Positions 8,488 through 15,788 of a stretch of 57,921 nucleotides of DNA are shown one piece after another. Where the stretch lies: the NCBI GenBank assembly GCA_043804925.1, contig JAZDIP010000076.1:1-57921 (forward strand), given 5' to 3'. This DNA is from ChocPot-Mid sp043804925 (GTDB lineage: Bacteria; Bacteroidota; Ignavibacteria; Kapaibacteriales; UBA2268). The stretch's first letter is position 1; every line of letters begins with the position of its first letter. The position numbers and the translations under genes were made by a program. The notes beneath the pieces were generated by a model. That model worked only from the letters and a program-made list of their open reading frames with translations. It did not search any database and had not been told where the DNA came from.

Positions 8488-9408
8488 ATGAATAAATTGC
8501 CGATAAAACATATAATAATATTATTATTGTTGCTCAGCTCTTCGATATTACTTGAAGCGCAAAAGCAAGGTAATGTTAATTCGGTTATAAATAAAGATTC
8601 TTTTAACAATTTAAACAAAATACCATTTGAAATCACACGATATAGAGTTGGGAGTCCCCTGAAAATTAAAGAAATTAAGGGATGGAGCCCTGAAAATTTG
8701 GACTATGGAAAAAAAAGTATATATTTTGGATTTATCGCTTGTGCCGACGATGGTACAATAGCAAAAATCATTGGTTCAGGTTTTGGAAAACAACAAGGTA
8801 ATGGTTTTATTAACTGTTCCGAACAAAAAATTAAAATAACGATAAATGCATGGAATGATACGGAAATAAATATAAATGTCCAAACTGTTGACAAATACCT
8901 TGAGACAAGAAAAGTTACGCTCACAATAACAAATGATAGTTTTGAACAGTTGAGTATTTCTGTAGATGTAATCGGCATTTTAAAAGTTAAAAATGCAAAT
9001 AATACCGAAAGCTATTATTCCTATGGTCAATCTATGTGGTCGGTTGCTAAAAACCGTCAGCAAAATGAACTGCCAATCCCTGAATCTCCTACCACCAGGA
9101 CTGCTGAAATTGACGAAAATTATGAACCAAAACTATGGGACTGTATTATTTTTGATAATAACACAATGGGTATTATTATCAAATGCTCATCGAAAAATAC
9201 GGAAGAAGTGGATGGCCATGAACAATATACATGGAGCGTAATCCTTGAGGAAATGAATACTAAATGCAGCGAAAAAAAGTCTGTAGTTATCTGCAAATTC
9301 CAGCTTGGAAACACAATAAATGATGGTGAGTCCTATAAGTTTGGAATACTATTGAACATTGGCTCGAGTGCCGGCGGAAATGTAAAAGCTGTAGCTTATT
9401 ACCGGTAA
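8488..9408 (+). CDS. Hypothetical secreted protein
   Basis: 306 residues from ATG at 8488; a TTG four codons earlier is in frame but less likely. An N-terminal signal peptide has a long leucine/isoleucine core and a probable cleavage after LEA. The mature protein is beta-rich with a central region (about 85-160) of alternating hydrophobic strands ending in ISVDVIGILKV, which looks like an Ig/IPT-type sandwich. No sorting tail, lipobox or catalytic motif is visible. Function unknown. Confidence 0.65.
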   Translation: MNKLPIKHIIILLLLLSSSILLEAQKQGNVNSVINKDSFNNLNKIPFEITRYRVGSPLKIKEIKGWSPENLDYGKKSIYFGFIACADDGTIAKIIGSGFGKQQGNGFINCSEQKIKITINAWNDTEININVQTVDKYLETRKVTLTITNDSFEQLSISVDVIGILKVKNANNTESYYSYGQSMWSVAKNRQQNELPIPESPTTRTAEIDENYEPKLWDCIIFDNNTMGIIIKCSSKNTEEVDGHEQYTWSVILEEMNTKCSEKKSVVICKFQLGNTINDGESYKFGILLNIGSSAGGNVKAVAYYR

Positions 9409-9414
9409 CAAAAT

Positions 9415-9484
9415 TGTCATCTTGAGTTTGTCCTTTGACATCCTGAACCTGTTCTCTGTCTTCCTGAGCTTGTCGAAGGATGTT
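9415..9484. repeat. Dispersed TCCTGAGCTTGTCGAAGGA element (degenerate plus intact copy)
   Basis: An intact copy CCTGAGCTTGTCGAAGGA lies at 9463-9480, preceded by degraded versions (CTTGAGTTTGTCCTTTGAC, CATCCTGAACCTGTTC). The same element occurs at 20673-20690 (inside a gene), 36832-36850 (variant), 38572-38596, 38671-38694 and 43423-43442. It separates two convergent genes here. Confidence 0.85.
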
Positions 9485-9485
9485 A

Positions 9486-11045
9486 CTATGGCAGAAAATA
9501 ATAACCCAAAGTTATATATACTGAATTGTTAATTGCTTCTCCCATAATTTTATCATTTTCTTTATAAAAACTTTTCAATCCGATTTTGGATTTGATACTC
9601 AATTGAAAATTGAGAGTTTCAATACCACAACCAATTTGATATCCGAAGTCTGTCCTACGAAAATTCTCATTTTCCCAATCAATTTTTTTTCCGGAAATAT
9701 ATCCCTCAAAAGTATAGTTAAAATATCCACCGAGATACAAAAAAATTCTTTCTACAACATTAATATCGGAAATCCATACTACGTTCAAAGGTAAGTCTAA
9801 GGTGTGCAGGCGAATGTCTCCCGATGTACTCTGGCTGCCAAAATATGAGTATAAAATCTCCGGTTGCAGAGCAAAATGTTTTAATAATTCAATCTGTGTA
9901 AATAATCCACCACTTCCTCCAAGTAAAGGTTTAGCTATATATGGACCTTTTGTAAAGGAATGATAACTTGATACTAAACCGGCATTAATTCCGATTTTTA
10001 TTGGCTCTTTTATTGTCCTGACAAACTCCCAAGTCGAACAAAATTCAAATTCCTGCTTTGCAGATAAAGCTATCGTAACGTTATAAATTTGTTCAGATAC
10101 TTTGGCAAGACCTTCATAATTAATTAATTCAGCATCATCTTCAGGTTTATGATACGGAGAATTCAGTCCTGTGGAAACATATATACAAGGAATTTGTTCA
10201 TCATAAAAGGGTCTTGTATCTGTCATATCTTTCCATAGTGACTTTGACGAAGAATATTTAACATTTAGCCCCTTGACTGTATCAAGACTTATCATGAAAT
10301 CCAATCCACCTTCAAAAGAGCCACAACCGCTAAACTCAAGTGGTTCACCTTTAAACCGCAATTTTTTTTCAACTAAACTAAGACCGTCTAATGCTTTATA
10401 TTTGATAGTTTTTCCTTTATTCAGCCATCCGACCATATCTATACTGAACATCAATTTAATATTATTGATATCAACAGGGGAGTGCTTAATAAAGTAGATA
10501 CTGCCTAATAAACCCTTTTCTTCGGCATCAAAAGCAACAATTATAATACTTCTTTTAAGCAAATCCTTGTTTTTTACTAATGCTTTTCCGATTTCAATGA
10601 TGGAAGCAGTACCGGAAGCATTGTCATCAGCACCATTATAAACTGTTTTCACTGTATCATCAACAATCTTCCAACCGACATGGTCATAATGAGCCCCTAA
10701 GACAATATATTCATGTTTTAAGATTGAATCACTTCCTTCGATATACCCAATAATGTTATGTCCGTATAAGGGAGGCAACGGAAATTCCTGAATATAATTG
10801 TTAGCGAAAGTTTTTAAACCGGCTTGTTTGAATTCTTCGACAATATAATTGAGTGCTTTTTCACTACTTTTTGTTCCTGGTGCTCTGCCTTCCAATGAAT
10901 CGGATGCTAAAAAGTAAACATGTTTTTTAAGGGAATCTATACTTATCTCTAATGAAAGTACAGGTGAAAAATTAATGGTTGACAAGAAAATTGCCAGAAT
11001 ATTTAATGCTAATTTTTTTTTCAATTTGTTTCCTATAAAGGTCAA
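9486..11045 (-). CDS. M28-family zinc aminopeptidase fused to a C-terminal outer-membrane barrel-like domain
   Basis: 519 residues. A signal peptide (1-31) is followed by an M28 peptidase domain. The two-zinc ligand set is visible: His119 (GAHYDH), Asp140 (GADDNASG), Glu175/Glu176 (AFDAEE), Asp203 (SIDMVG) and His299 (SPYHKPEDD). M28 enzymes remove N-terminal residues from peptides. Residues about 345-519 are unlike a peptidase: they consist of amphipathic strands with aromatic ends and finish NSVYITLGYYFLP, as in PorT/OMP-type small beta barrels of this phylum. I infer an enzyme tethered to the outer membrane by its own barrel. The peptidase part is secure; the barrel call rests on strand pattern. 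Confidence 0.85.
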   Translation of the reverse strand: MTFIGNKLKKKLALNILAIFLSTINFSPVLSLEISIDSLKKHVYFLASDSLEGRAPGTKSSEKALNYIVEEFKQAGLKTFANNYIQEFPLPPLYGHNIIGYIEGSDSILKHEYIVLGAHYDHVGWKIVDDTVKTVYNGADDNASGTASIIEIGKALVKNKDLLKRSIIIVAFDAEEKGLLGSIYFIKHSPVDINNIKLMFSIDMVGWLNKGKTIKYKALDGLSLVEKKLRFKGEPLEFSGCGSFEGGLDFMISLDTVKGLNVKYSSSKSLWKDMTDTRPFYDEQIPCIYVSTGLNSPYHKPEDDAELINYEGLAKVSEQIYNVTIALSAKQEFEFCSTWEFVRTIKEPIKIGINAGLVSSYHSFTKGPYIAKPLLGGSGGLFTQIELLKHFALQPEILYSYFGSQSTSGDIRLHTLDLPLNVVWISDINVVERIFLYLGGYFNYTFEGYISGKKIDWENENFRRTDFGYQIGCGIETLNFQLSIKSKIGLKSFYKENDKIMGEAINNSVYITLGYYFLP

Positions 11046-11122
11046 TTAATTTTTCATGCAATTTACTAAAATTGCTTGTCTTTTATTGTATTATAGTTAC
11101 AATTCATAAATGCTATTGTTGT

Positions 11123-11392
11123 CTATAATGGTGACAACTGAAATAGTCCGTCAATGCTGACTGAAGTTTGATTGATTGCTCCAAATTTATTCATATCAGA
11201 GACACTGAAAAAACCGCAATACAATGTCCTTTCCTCTTTGAAGTAATCTGAATAATTAACAATCATATTATCAATATAATCAGTTTTGTCAGTATCTGTT
11301 ATTTGATTTTCATCAGGATTATCACAAGAAACAAACAAAAAAATAATACAACAAATAAATATTTTAATTGATTTGAAATTCATATCATTCAT
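11123..11392 (-). CDS. Small lipoprotein
   Basis: 89 residues, or 86 if ATG at 11383 is used. The signal peptide ends in FLFVSC, a lipobox-type sequence. The mature 60 residues are acidic and not recognised. It sits 77 bp upstream of the M28 peptidase on the same strand and could be co-transcribed with it. Confidence 0.55.
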   Translation of the reverse strand: MNDMNFKSIKIFICCIIFLFVSCDNPDENQITDTDKTDYIDNMIVNYSDYFKEERTLYCGFFSVSDMNKFGAINQTSVSIDGLFQLSPL

Positions 11393-11427
11393 ATATTTTA
11401 TCTCCTATCAGTTAAATTTTCAAAAAT

Positions 11428-11493
11428 TTATTCATCAGGTTCATAGACGGTAATTATTTTAACATAGTCTATATCTTCCGGCAAGAATACTTT
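11428..11493 (-). pseudogene. Possible remnant of a DUF4258-type protein C-terminus
   Basis: Between two stops the minus strand reads 22 codons ending in YVKIITVYEPDE. The I-I-T-V-Y-x-P-D pattern is the typical C-terminal strand of DUF4258-type small proteins, which are often encoded next to YgiT-type zinc-finger antitoxins. No start codon or upstream domain remains, so this is at most a relic. Confidence 0.3.
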
Positions 11494-11558
11494 TTGAGTA
11501 TACTATAATTAATTTATAAACATTTGATAAAATCCCTTATTTAATGAAAAGTGAAAAA

Positions 11559-12431
11559 TTATTGATGAGGAATGATTCTTTTGTAAAAATATCCGTCTTT
11601 TAATGCTTTGATGCTGACAATTAGGTCCTCATAACTTCTGCTCCGAAAAATCCATTTCAGGAAATAACCCAAAGGCCTTAAAGTCCTGACGGCAAAATTA
11701 CCGTGCATCACGTCAATTGCGATAATATTTCTGATTACATAATAATGTTTCCATGTAAACTTTTCACTGGACTCTAAAAAGGGTAATTTTCTGTTGCTCC
11801 GGGCATCCCTTATAATAAAAATAGAGAATCCGGACTTGTATGCCCGTATAAAATATTCCGTGTCATCACCATAAATAAAAAAGTTTTTATCAGGCAATCC
11901 GATTTTTTCAATTAGTGAGCGGTGAAATAAGGGACCTTCAAAGGTAATACCCTGAGCAGAGATATAGTCCTGCTTAATTACTTCTTCGTCAAAAATTCCC
12001 TGCCACAATGATTTGAATGGATTTTTCAAATTAAAATATTTAACATCATTAAGAAATGGTTTTCCGTCAATATCATATCGTAAAGGTGCATGAATCCTGT
12101 TAATGGTTATATTATTAAATAATTTCTCCAGACAGTTTGGTTCGTGTAACACATCGTCGTCCATAGTCCAAATCCACTCAAAACCCATATCGAATGCTGC
12201 TTTAATACCGGTAAATTGTCCGCCTGAACTTCCGACATTTTCCTGCTCAATTACAAATAAATCTGACTGAGAAGCGAGCCATTCTTTAGTCCCATCAGTG
12301 CTGCCATTATTTACAATAATGATTTGAGCAGGTCTGAGAGTTTGTTCTCTCAAACACCCTATTACTTCTTTTAAAAATCCAAGCCGGTTGTATGTTATTA
12401 CAACTGATGCTATATTTTTACTATTCTGCAT
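11559..12431 (-). CDS. Family 2 glycosyltransferase
   Basis: 290 residues, cytoplasmic, GT-A fold. The N-terminus VVITYNRLGFLKEVI, the nucleotide-binding VNNGSTDGTKEW (40-51) and the metal-binding DDD at 91-93 (WTMDDDVLHEP) are all present, followed by an acceptor region with GDDTEYFIRAYKSG. It transfers a sugar from a nucleotide donor, probably to a surface-polysaccharide intermediate. Its C-terminal half has a rhamnosyl/galactofuranosyl-transferase look. Same strand as the Nudix and GT4 genes, 36 bp downstream of them. Confidence 0.9.
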   Translation of the reverse strand: MQNSKNIASVVITYNRLGFLKEVIGCLREQTLRPAQIIIVNNGSTDGTKEWLASQSDLFVIEQENVGSSGGQFTGIKAAFDMGFEWIWTMDDDVLHEPNCLEKLFNNITINRIHAPLRYDIDGKPFLNDVKYFNLKNPFKSLWQGIFDEEVIKQDYISAQGITFEGPLFHRSLIEKIGLPDKNFFIYGDDTEYFIRAYKSGFSIFIIRDARSNRKLPFLESSEKFTWKHYYVIRNIIAIDVMHGNFAVRTLRPLGYFLKWIFRSRSYEDLIVSIKALKDGYFYKRIIPHQ

Positions 12432-12467
12432 ATTTCTTAACTATTTCATTTTAACAAATTGGTAATC

Positions 12468-12914
12468 CTAAATCTTACGAAGAATAAAATCCATAAAAAT
12501 CCTCGTTCCCTCCTTATGCGAAGGTAATTCCAATTTCTCTAAACATTCTTCATAATCCAGCCATAAATAATCCTGATGTTCAGCAGACAAGCGGATATTA
12601 TCGTTATAGTCCACCAATGCAGCAAAAACAGGAGAAGCATGAATTAAATCTTTGGTTGTATCGTAAAAAACGGCAACATAAGGCACTGTCCAAAGTTTTA
12701 TCGGTTTCAATCCGGTTTCTTCTTTTAATTCACGTATTGCAGTATCCATAGAGGACTCAACTTTTTCCATTGTTCCTGTAACTACCTGCCATAATCCCGG
12801 ATAAATAGCAATATTATTGGAACGTTGGAGAATCAGGAATTTAAATTTATCTTCTACTTTAGCAGTAATATGAAGTTGGATAGTATTTGAAATAAATTCA
12901 GGCATTTCAGACAA
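12468..12914 (-). CDS. Nudix hydrolase
   Basis: 148 residues. The full Nudix box (G x5 E x7 REUxEExGU) starts at Gly47: GTMEKVESSMDTAI followed by RELKEETGL. Nudix enzymes hydrolyse nucleoside diphosphates linked to another moiety. The short single-domain form and the LWQVVTGTME lead-in resemble NudB-type dihydroneopterin/dNTP pyrophosphatases, but the substrate cannot be fixed from sequence. Its start overlaps the stop of the upstream GT4 gene by 8 bp, indicating translational coupling. Confidence 0.9.
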   Translation of the reverse strand: MSEMPEFISNTIQLHITAKVEDKFKFLILQRSNNIAIYPGLWQVVTGTMEKVESSMDTAIRELKEETGLKPIKLWTVPYVAVFYDTTKDLIHASPVFAALVDYNDNIRLSAEHQDYLWLDYEECLEKLELPSHKEGTRIFMDFILRKI

Positions 12915-14172
12915 ACCTCTTGATAAAATTTATCAAATTGAGTGAGTCAAAATCCCAGTTATATTTATCTTCAAAAGATTTTCTTCCGTTATTAGACATA
13001 TCGGATAAATCCATATCAGCCATTTTCAAGATTGCGTTTCTTATTTCAAATTCTTTTTCACAGTTTACTAATATTCCTGCATTTGTTTCGGAGATTATTC
13101 TTTTAAAAGGTTTGGTTTCAGAGCAGAATACTGGTTTACCCATTGCAAAAAAATCGAAGATTTTATTATGAATAGTATAATTATTAAAATCATTAATTTG
13201 ATATGGAATAACACCAATGTCCCAATGAGAGATAATTTCAGGAAGTTTATTATAATTATATTCACCATAAAAAATTATCTTGTCTGAAGAACTCAACTTT
13301 ACAGCAATATCCTTCAATTGTTCGTTCGATTCACCGGAACCGGCTATATGGAATTCAATTTTGTCATTTTCAATTGCTGCTTGCTCAAATCCAAAAAGAA
13401 AGGTTACCAAACTTTTTTCATCGGAAGTAAATCCATGATGTCCAAAAACAATTTTATCTTTGTTACCTTTACCCGACTCATTTACGAGTTGCAAGTCAGG
13501 GATTGTGTTGATTTGAGAATTCCTGATTCCTAATTCCTCATTACTAATTGTCTTTCTGTCAACTGTTAACCGGTTACTGTCTACTGAATCAAAAAACTCT
13601 TTCTTCGGAGTATTGTGAACCACAGAAATCATATCCATACCAAACCGGTATTCTTCGTAAAGTCTTAAATTTTGCTCATCACAAACCGTTATTATGCCAT
13701 CCATAATATTGACAGCGCGTTTTTCAACCAATTCCGGCAAGTTAAGATAGTGAACAGCTAATCTGGACAAAAATGATTTCTTGTATTTTTTCCAATCCTT
13801 CATAGCTGCAGGGTAATTTTCTGCCATATCCATTATTACAGGAATATTTTGATTTCTCCCAAGCTTTCCGCATGCTTCAGCTAGCATAATATCGCGGGGC
13901 ATAATAATATCCGGTTTTATTTCATCAATTGCTTGTTTTATTGCTTTTTTCCAAATGGGATTATATGACATAGGTTGTGTCAGGTTATAGTTTTTATTAT
14001 ATCCAACTCTTATGATATTAATACCATCAATATTTTCTCTTTCCATTTGGCCTTCTGTCCAACGTCCTAAAAGGAAAACGTCAAAACCTTGCTGTATAAG
14101 AGCTTTGCATATTTTTTCAGCTCGTATATCCCAGGGATATTTTCCTTTCCATACATAAAGAACTTTTGGCAT
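12907..14172 (-). CDS. GT4-like glycosyltransferase with a repeat-derived insert
   Basis: 421 residues, GT-B fold. The N-terminus VLYVWKGKYPWDIRAEKICKAL and the C-terminal donor-site pattern (IHNKIFDFFAMGKPVFCSE, then a Glu-containing helix) mark a family 4-type enzyme that adds a sugar to a surface glycan. Residues 195-220 (DSVDSNRLTVDR then NEELGIRNSQ) sit between the two Rossmann halves and derive from dispersed DNA repeats also seen between genes. The insert lengthens the inter-domain linker without breaking the frame. It overlaps the downstream Nudix gene. Confidence 0.88.
   Translation of the reverse strand: MPKVLYVWKGKYPWDIRAEKICKALIQQGFDVFLLGRWTEGQMERENIDGINIIRVGYNKNYNLTQPMSYNPIWKKAIKQAIDEIKPDIIMPRDIMLAEACGKLGRNQNIPVIMDMAENYPAAMKDWKKYKKSFLSRLAVHYLNLPELVEKRAVNIMDGIITVCDEQNLRLYEEYRFGMDMISVVHNTPKKEFFDSVDSNRLTVDRKTISNEELGIRNSQINTIPDLQLVNESGKGNKDKIVFGHHGFTSDEKSLVTFLFGFEQAAIENDKIEFHIAGSGESNEQLKDIAVKLSSSDKIIFYGEYNYNKLPEIISHWDIGVIPYQINDFNNYTIHNKIFDFFAMGKPVFCSETKPFKRIISETNAGILVNCEKEFEIRNAILKMADMDLSDMSNNGRKSFEDKYNWDFDSLNLINFIKRFV
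13513..13590. repeat. Dispersed repeats inside the GT4 gene
   Basis: This stretch holds CTGATTCCTAATTCCTCATT and TTACTAATTG followed by CTGTCAACTGTTAACCGG and TTACTGTCTACTG. These match the ATTCCTAATTCCTAAT, TTACTAATTAC and CTGTCTGCTG families seen at 16417-16488, 20512-20706, 38530-38665, 51255-51285 and 55071-55096. They are read in frame as residues 195-220. Confidence 0.75.
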
Positions 14173-14190
14173 TTGAATTCTTGCTAAATG

Positions 14191-14790
14191 TTAAAAAATA
14201 TACTTAAATGCGACAAAACCACCGATAAGAAGTATAATAAATGCAATTGACAGTTTATCGAAATATTTATCTATATATACTTTTACTTTAGGACCAAAGA
14301 AGTAAATTAAACCACCGACAAGGAAAAACCTTCCGGCTCTTCCTAATGATGAAATCAAAATGAAAGTAATGATATTCATTTGTGCAGCACCGGATGCAAT
14401 TGTGGATATTTTGTAAGGTATTGGTGTAAAAGCAGCAGTAGCTAAAAACCATGCACCATATTCTTCATATTTTTGCAAAAAGACAGCCCATGCTTCCTGA
14501 CCATTGTAAAATTCAACTATGGAATTTCCGACTGTTTCCATTAATCCCCATCCAATATAATATCCCAAAATTCCACCAAAGACAGAACCTATGGAACACC
14601 ATAAAGCTGCCCGCAAAGAACGCTTTGGTGCAGTAATACCAATAGCAATTAATAAAACGTCAGGTGGGATTGGAAAAAAAGAAGACTCTGCAAATGCAAG
14701 TAAAAACAAGCTTGCCATAGCATAAGGTTTATCTGCAAAGCTTTCCATCCAATTTTTTGCACGCCGCGAAAACTCAATCATTGATTTCAA
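14191..14790 (-). CDS. YqaA/DedA-type VTT-domain membrane protein
   Basis: 199 residues with membrane segments near 25-50, 60-85, 115-135, 140-165 and 175-197. The re-entrant motif FAESSFFPIPPDVLLIAIG and the later AAFTPIPYKISTIASGAAQMN are hallmarks of the VTT (SNARE-associated/DedA) superfamily, YqaA branch. Relatives take part in moving lipid carriers such as undecaprenyl phosphate across the membrane, which would fit the surrounding polysaccharide genes; that link is inference. It lies 18 bp downstream of nothing on its own strand but directly between accA and the GT4 gene in one unit. Confidence 0.85.
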   Translation of the reverse strand: MKSMIEFSRRAKNWMESFADKPYAMASLFLLAFAESSFFPIPPDVLLIAIGITAPKRSLRAALWCSIGSVFGGILGYYIGWGLMETVGNSIVEFYNGQEAWAVFLQKYEEYGAWFLATAAFTPIPYKISTIASGAAQMNIITFILISSLGRAGRFFLVGGLIYFFGPKVKVYIDKYFDKLSIAFIILLIGGFVAFKYIF

Positions 14791-14834
14791 ATATAATATC
14801 CTTTTAATTTAAATTATTTATTTGTACTTAGGAA

Positions 14835-15788
14835 TTATTCAGACCAAACTCCTATATTGTAAAATTTTTCTCTGCGGCGTTTTATTAAGGTATCGGGTTT
14901 AACTTTCAATAAATCATTAACTTCCTTAACGAGAACCTCAAATATTATTTTAAACATCTGATTAGGATTTCTGTGGGCTCCGCCAACTGGTTCATATATA
15001 ATTTCATCAATAATTTTATGTCTTTTAAGGTCGAATGAAGTAAGCTGCAAAGCTTCAGCTGCCTGCTCTTTGTAATCCCAGCTTCTCCATAGAATACTCG
15101 AGCAGGATTCCGGTGATATAACAGAATACCAAGCATTTTCTAGCATTAAAATTCTATCGCCAACACCAATTCCAATCGCACCTCCTGAAGCTCCTTCACC
15201 GATAACAACAATAATCACTGGGACTTTAAGCATTGACATTTCAAATAAATTATGCGCAATTGCCTCGGCTTGTCCTCTTTCTTCTGCTTCTAAACCGGGA
15301 TATGCACCGGGAGTATCGAGAAAGTTAATGATAGGTCTTCCGAATTTCTCGGCTATTTTAAATAAACGTAAAGCTTTTCGATAACCTTCGGGATTAGCCA
15401 TTCCGAAATTTCGATAGACATTTGATTTCGTGTCCCTTCCTTTTTGATGTCCGACAATCATTACCGGTTTACCGCCAAGATTTGCAAAACCACCAATTAT
15501 CGCAGTATCATCCCTGAAGTTCCTGTCACCGTGCAACTCTATGAAGTCAGTAAAGCAATTACTTATGTAATCAAGAGTTATCGGTCGTTGTGGGTGTCTT
15601 GCGATTTGAACTCTTTGCCATCTGGTAAGGTTTTTATAGATATCAACTCTCAGTTCCTCGACTTTATTTTCTAAAACTGCGATTTCACTGCTGATGTCAA
15701 TATCATCGGAAATGTTTCTCATTTCCTGAATTTTATTTTCCAAATCGAAAATCGGCTTTTCGAAATCAAGTATAACGTTAGATGCCAC
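14835..15788 (-). CDS. accA: Acetyl-CoA carboxylase carboxyltransferase subunit alpha
   Basis: This subunit transfers the carboxyl group from biotin to acetyl-CoA to give malonyl-CoA, the first step of fatty-acid synthesis. The GTG at 15788 gives 317 residues beginning ASNVILDFEKPI, matching the usual 317-320. Longer frames reach into the upstream gene and are rejected. Motifs include RHPQRPITLDYI, ELHGDRNFRDD, GHQKGRDT and the oxyanion-type glycines GEGASGGAIGIGVGDR. Its start overlaps the stop of the glycosyltransferase gene upstream by 11 bp. No accB, accC or accD is in the window. Confidence 0.96.
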   Translation of the reverse strand: MASNVILDFEKPIFDLENKIQEMRNISDDIDISSEIAVLENKVEELRVDIYKNLTRWQRVQIARHPQRPITLDYISNCFTDFIELHGDRNFRDDTAIIGGFANLGGKPVMIVGHQKGRDTKSNVYRNFGMANPEGYRKALRLFKIAEKFGRPIINFLDTPGAYPGLEAEERGQAEAIAHNLFEMSMLKVPVIIVVIGEGASGGAIGIGVGDRILMLENAWYSVISPESCSSILWRSWDYKEQAAEALQLTSFDLKRHKIIDEIIYEPVGGAHRNPNQMFKIIFEVLVKEVNDLLKVKPDTLIKRRREKFYNIGVWSE

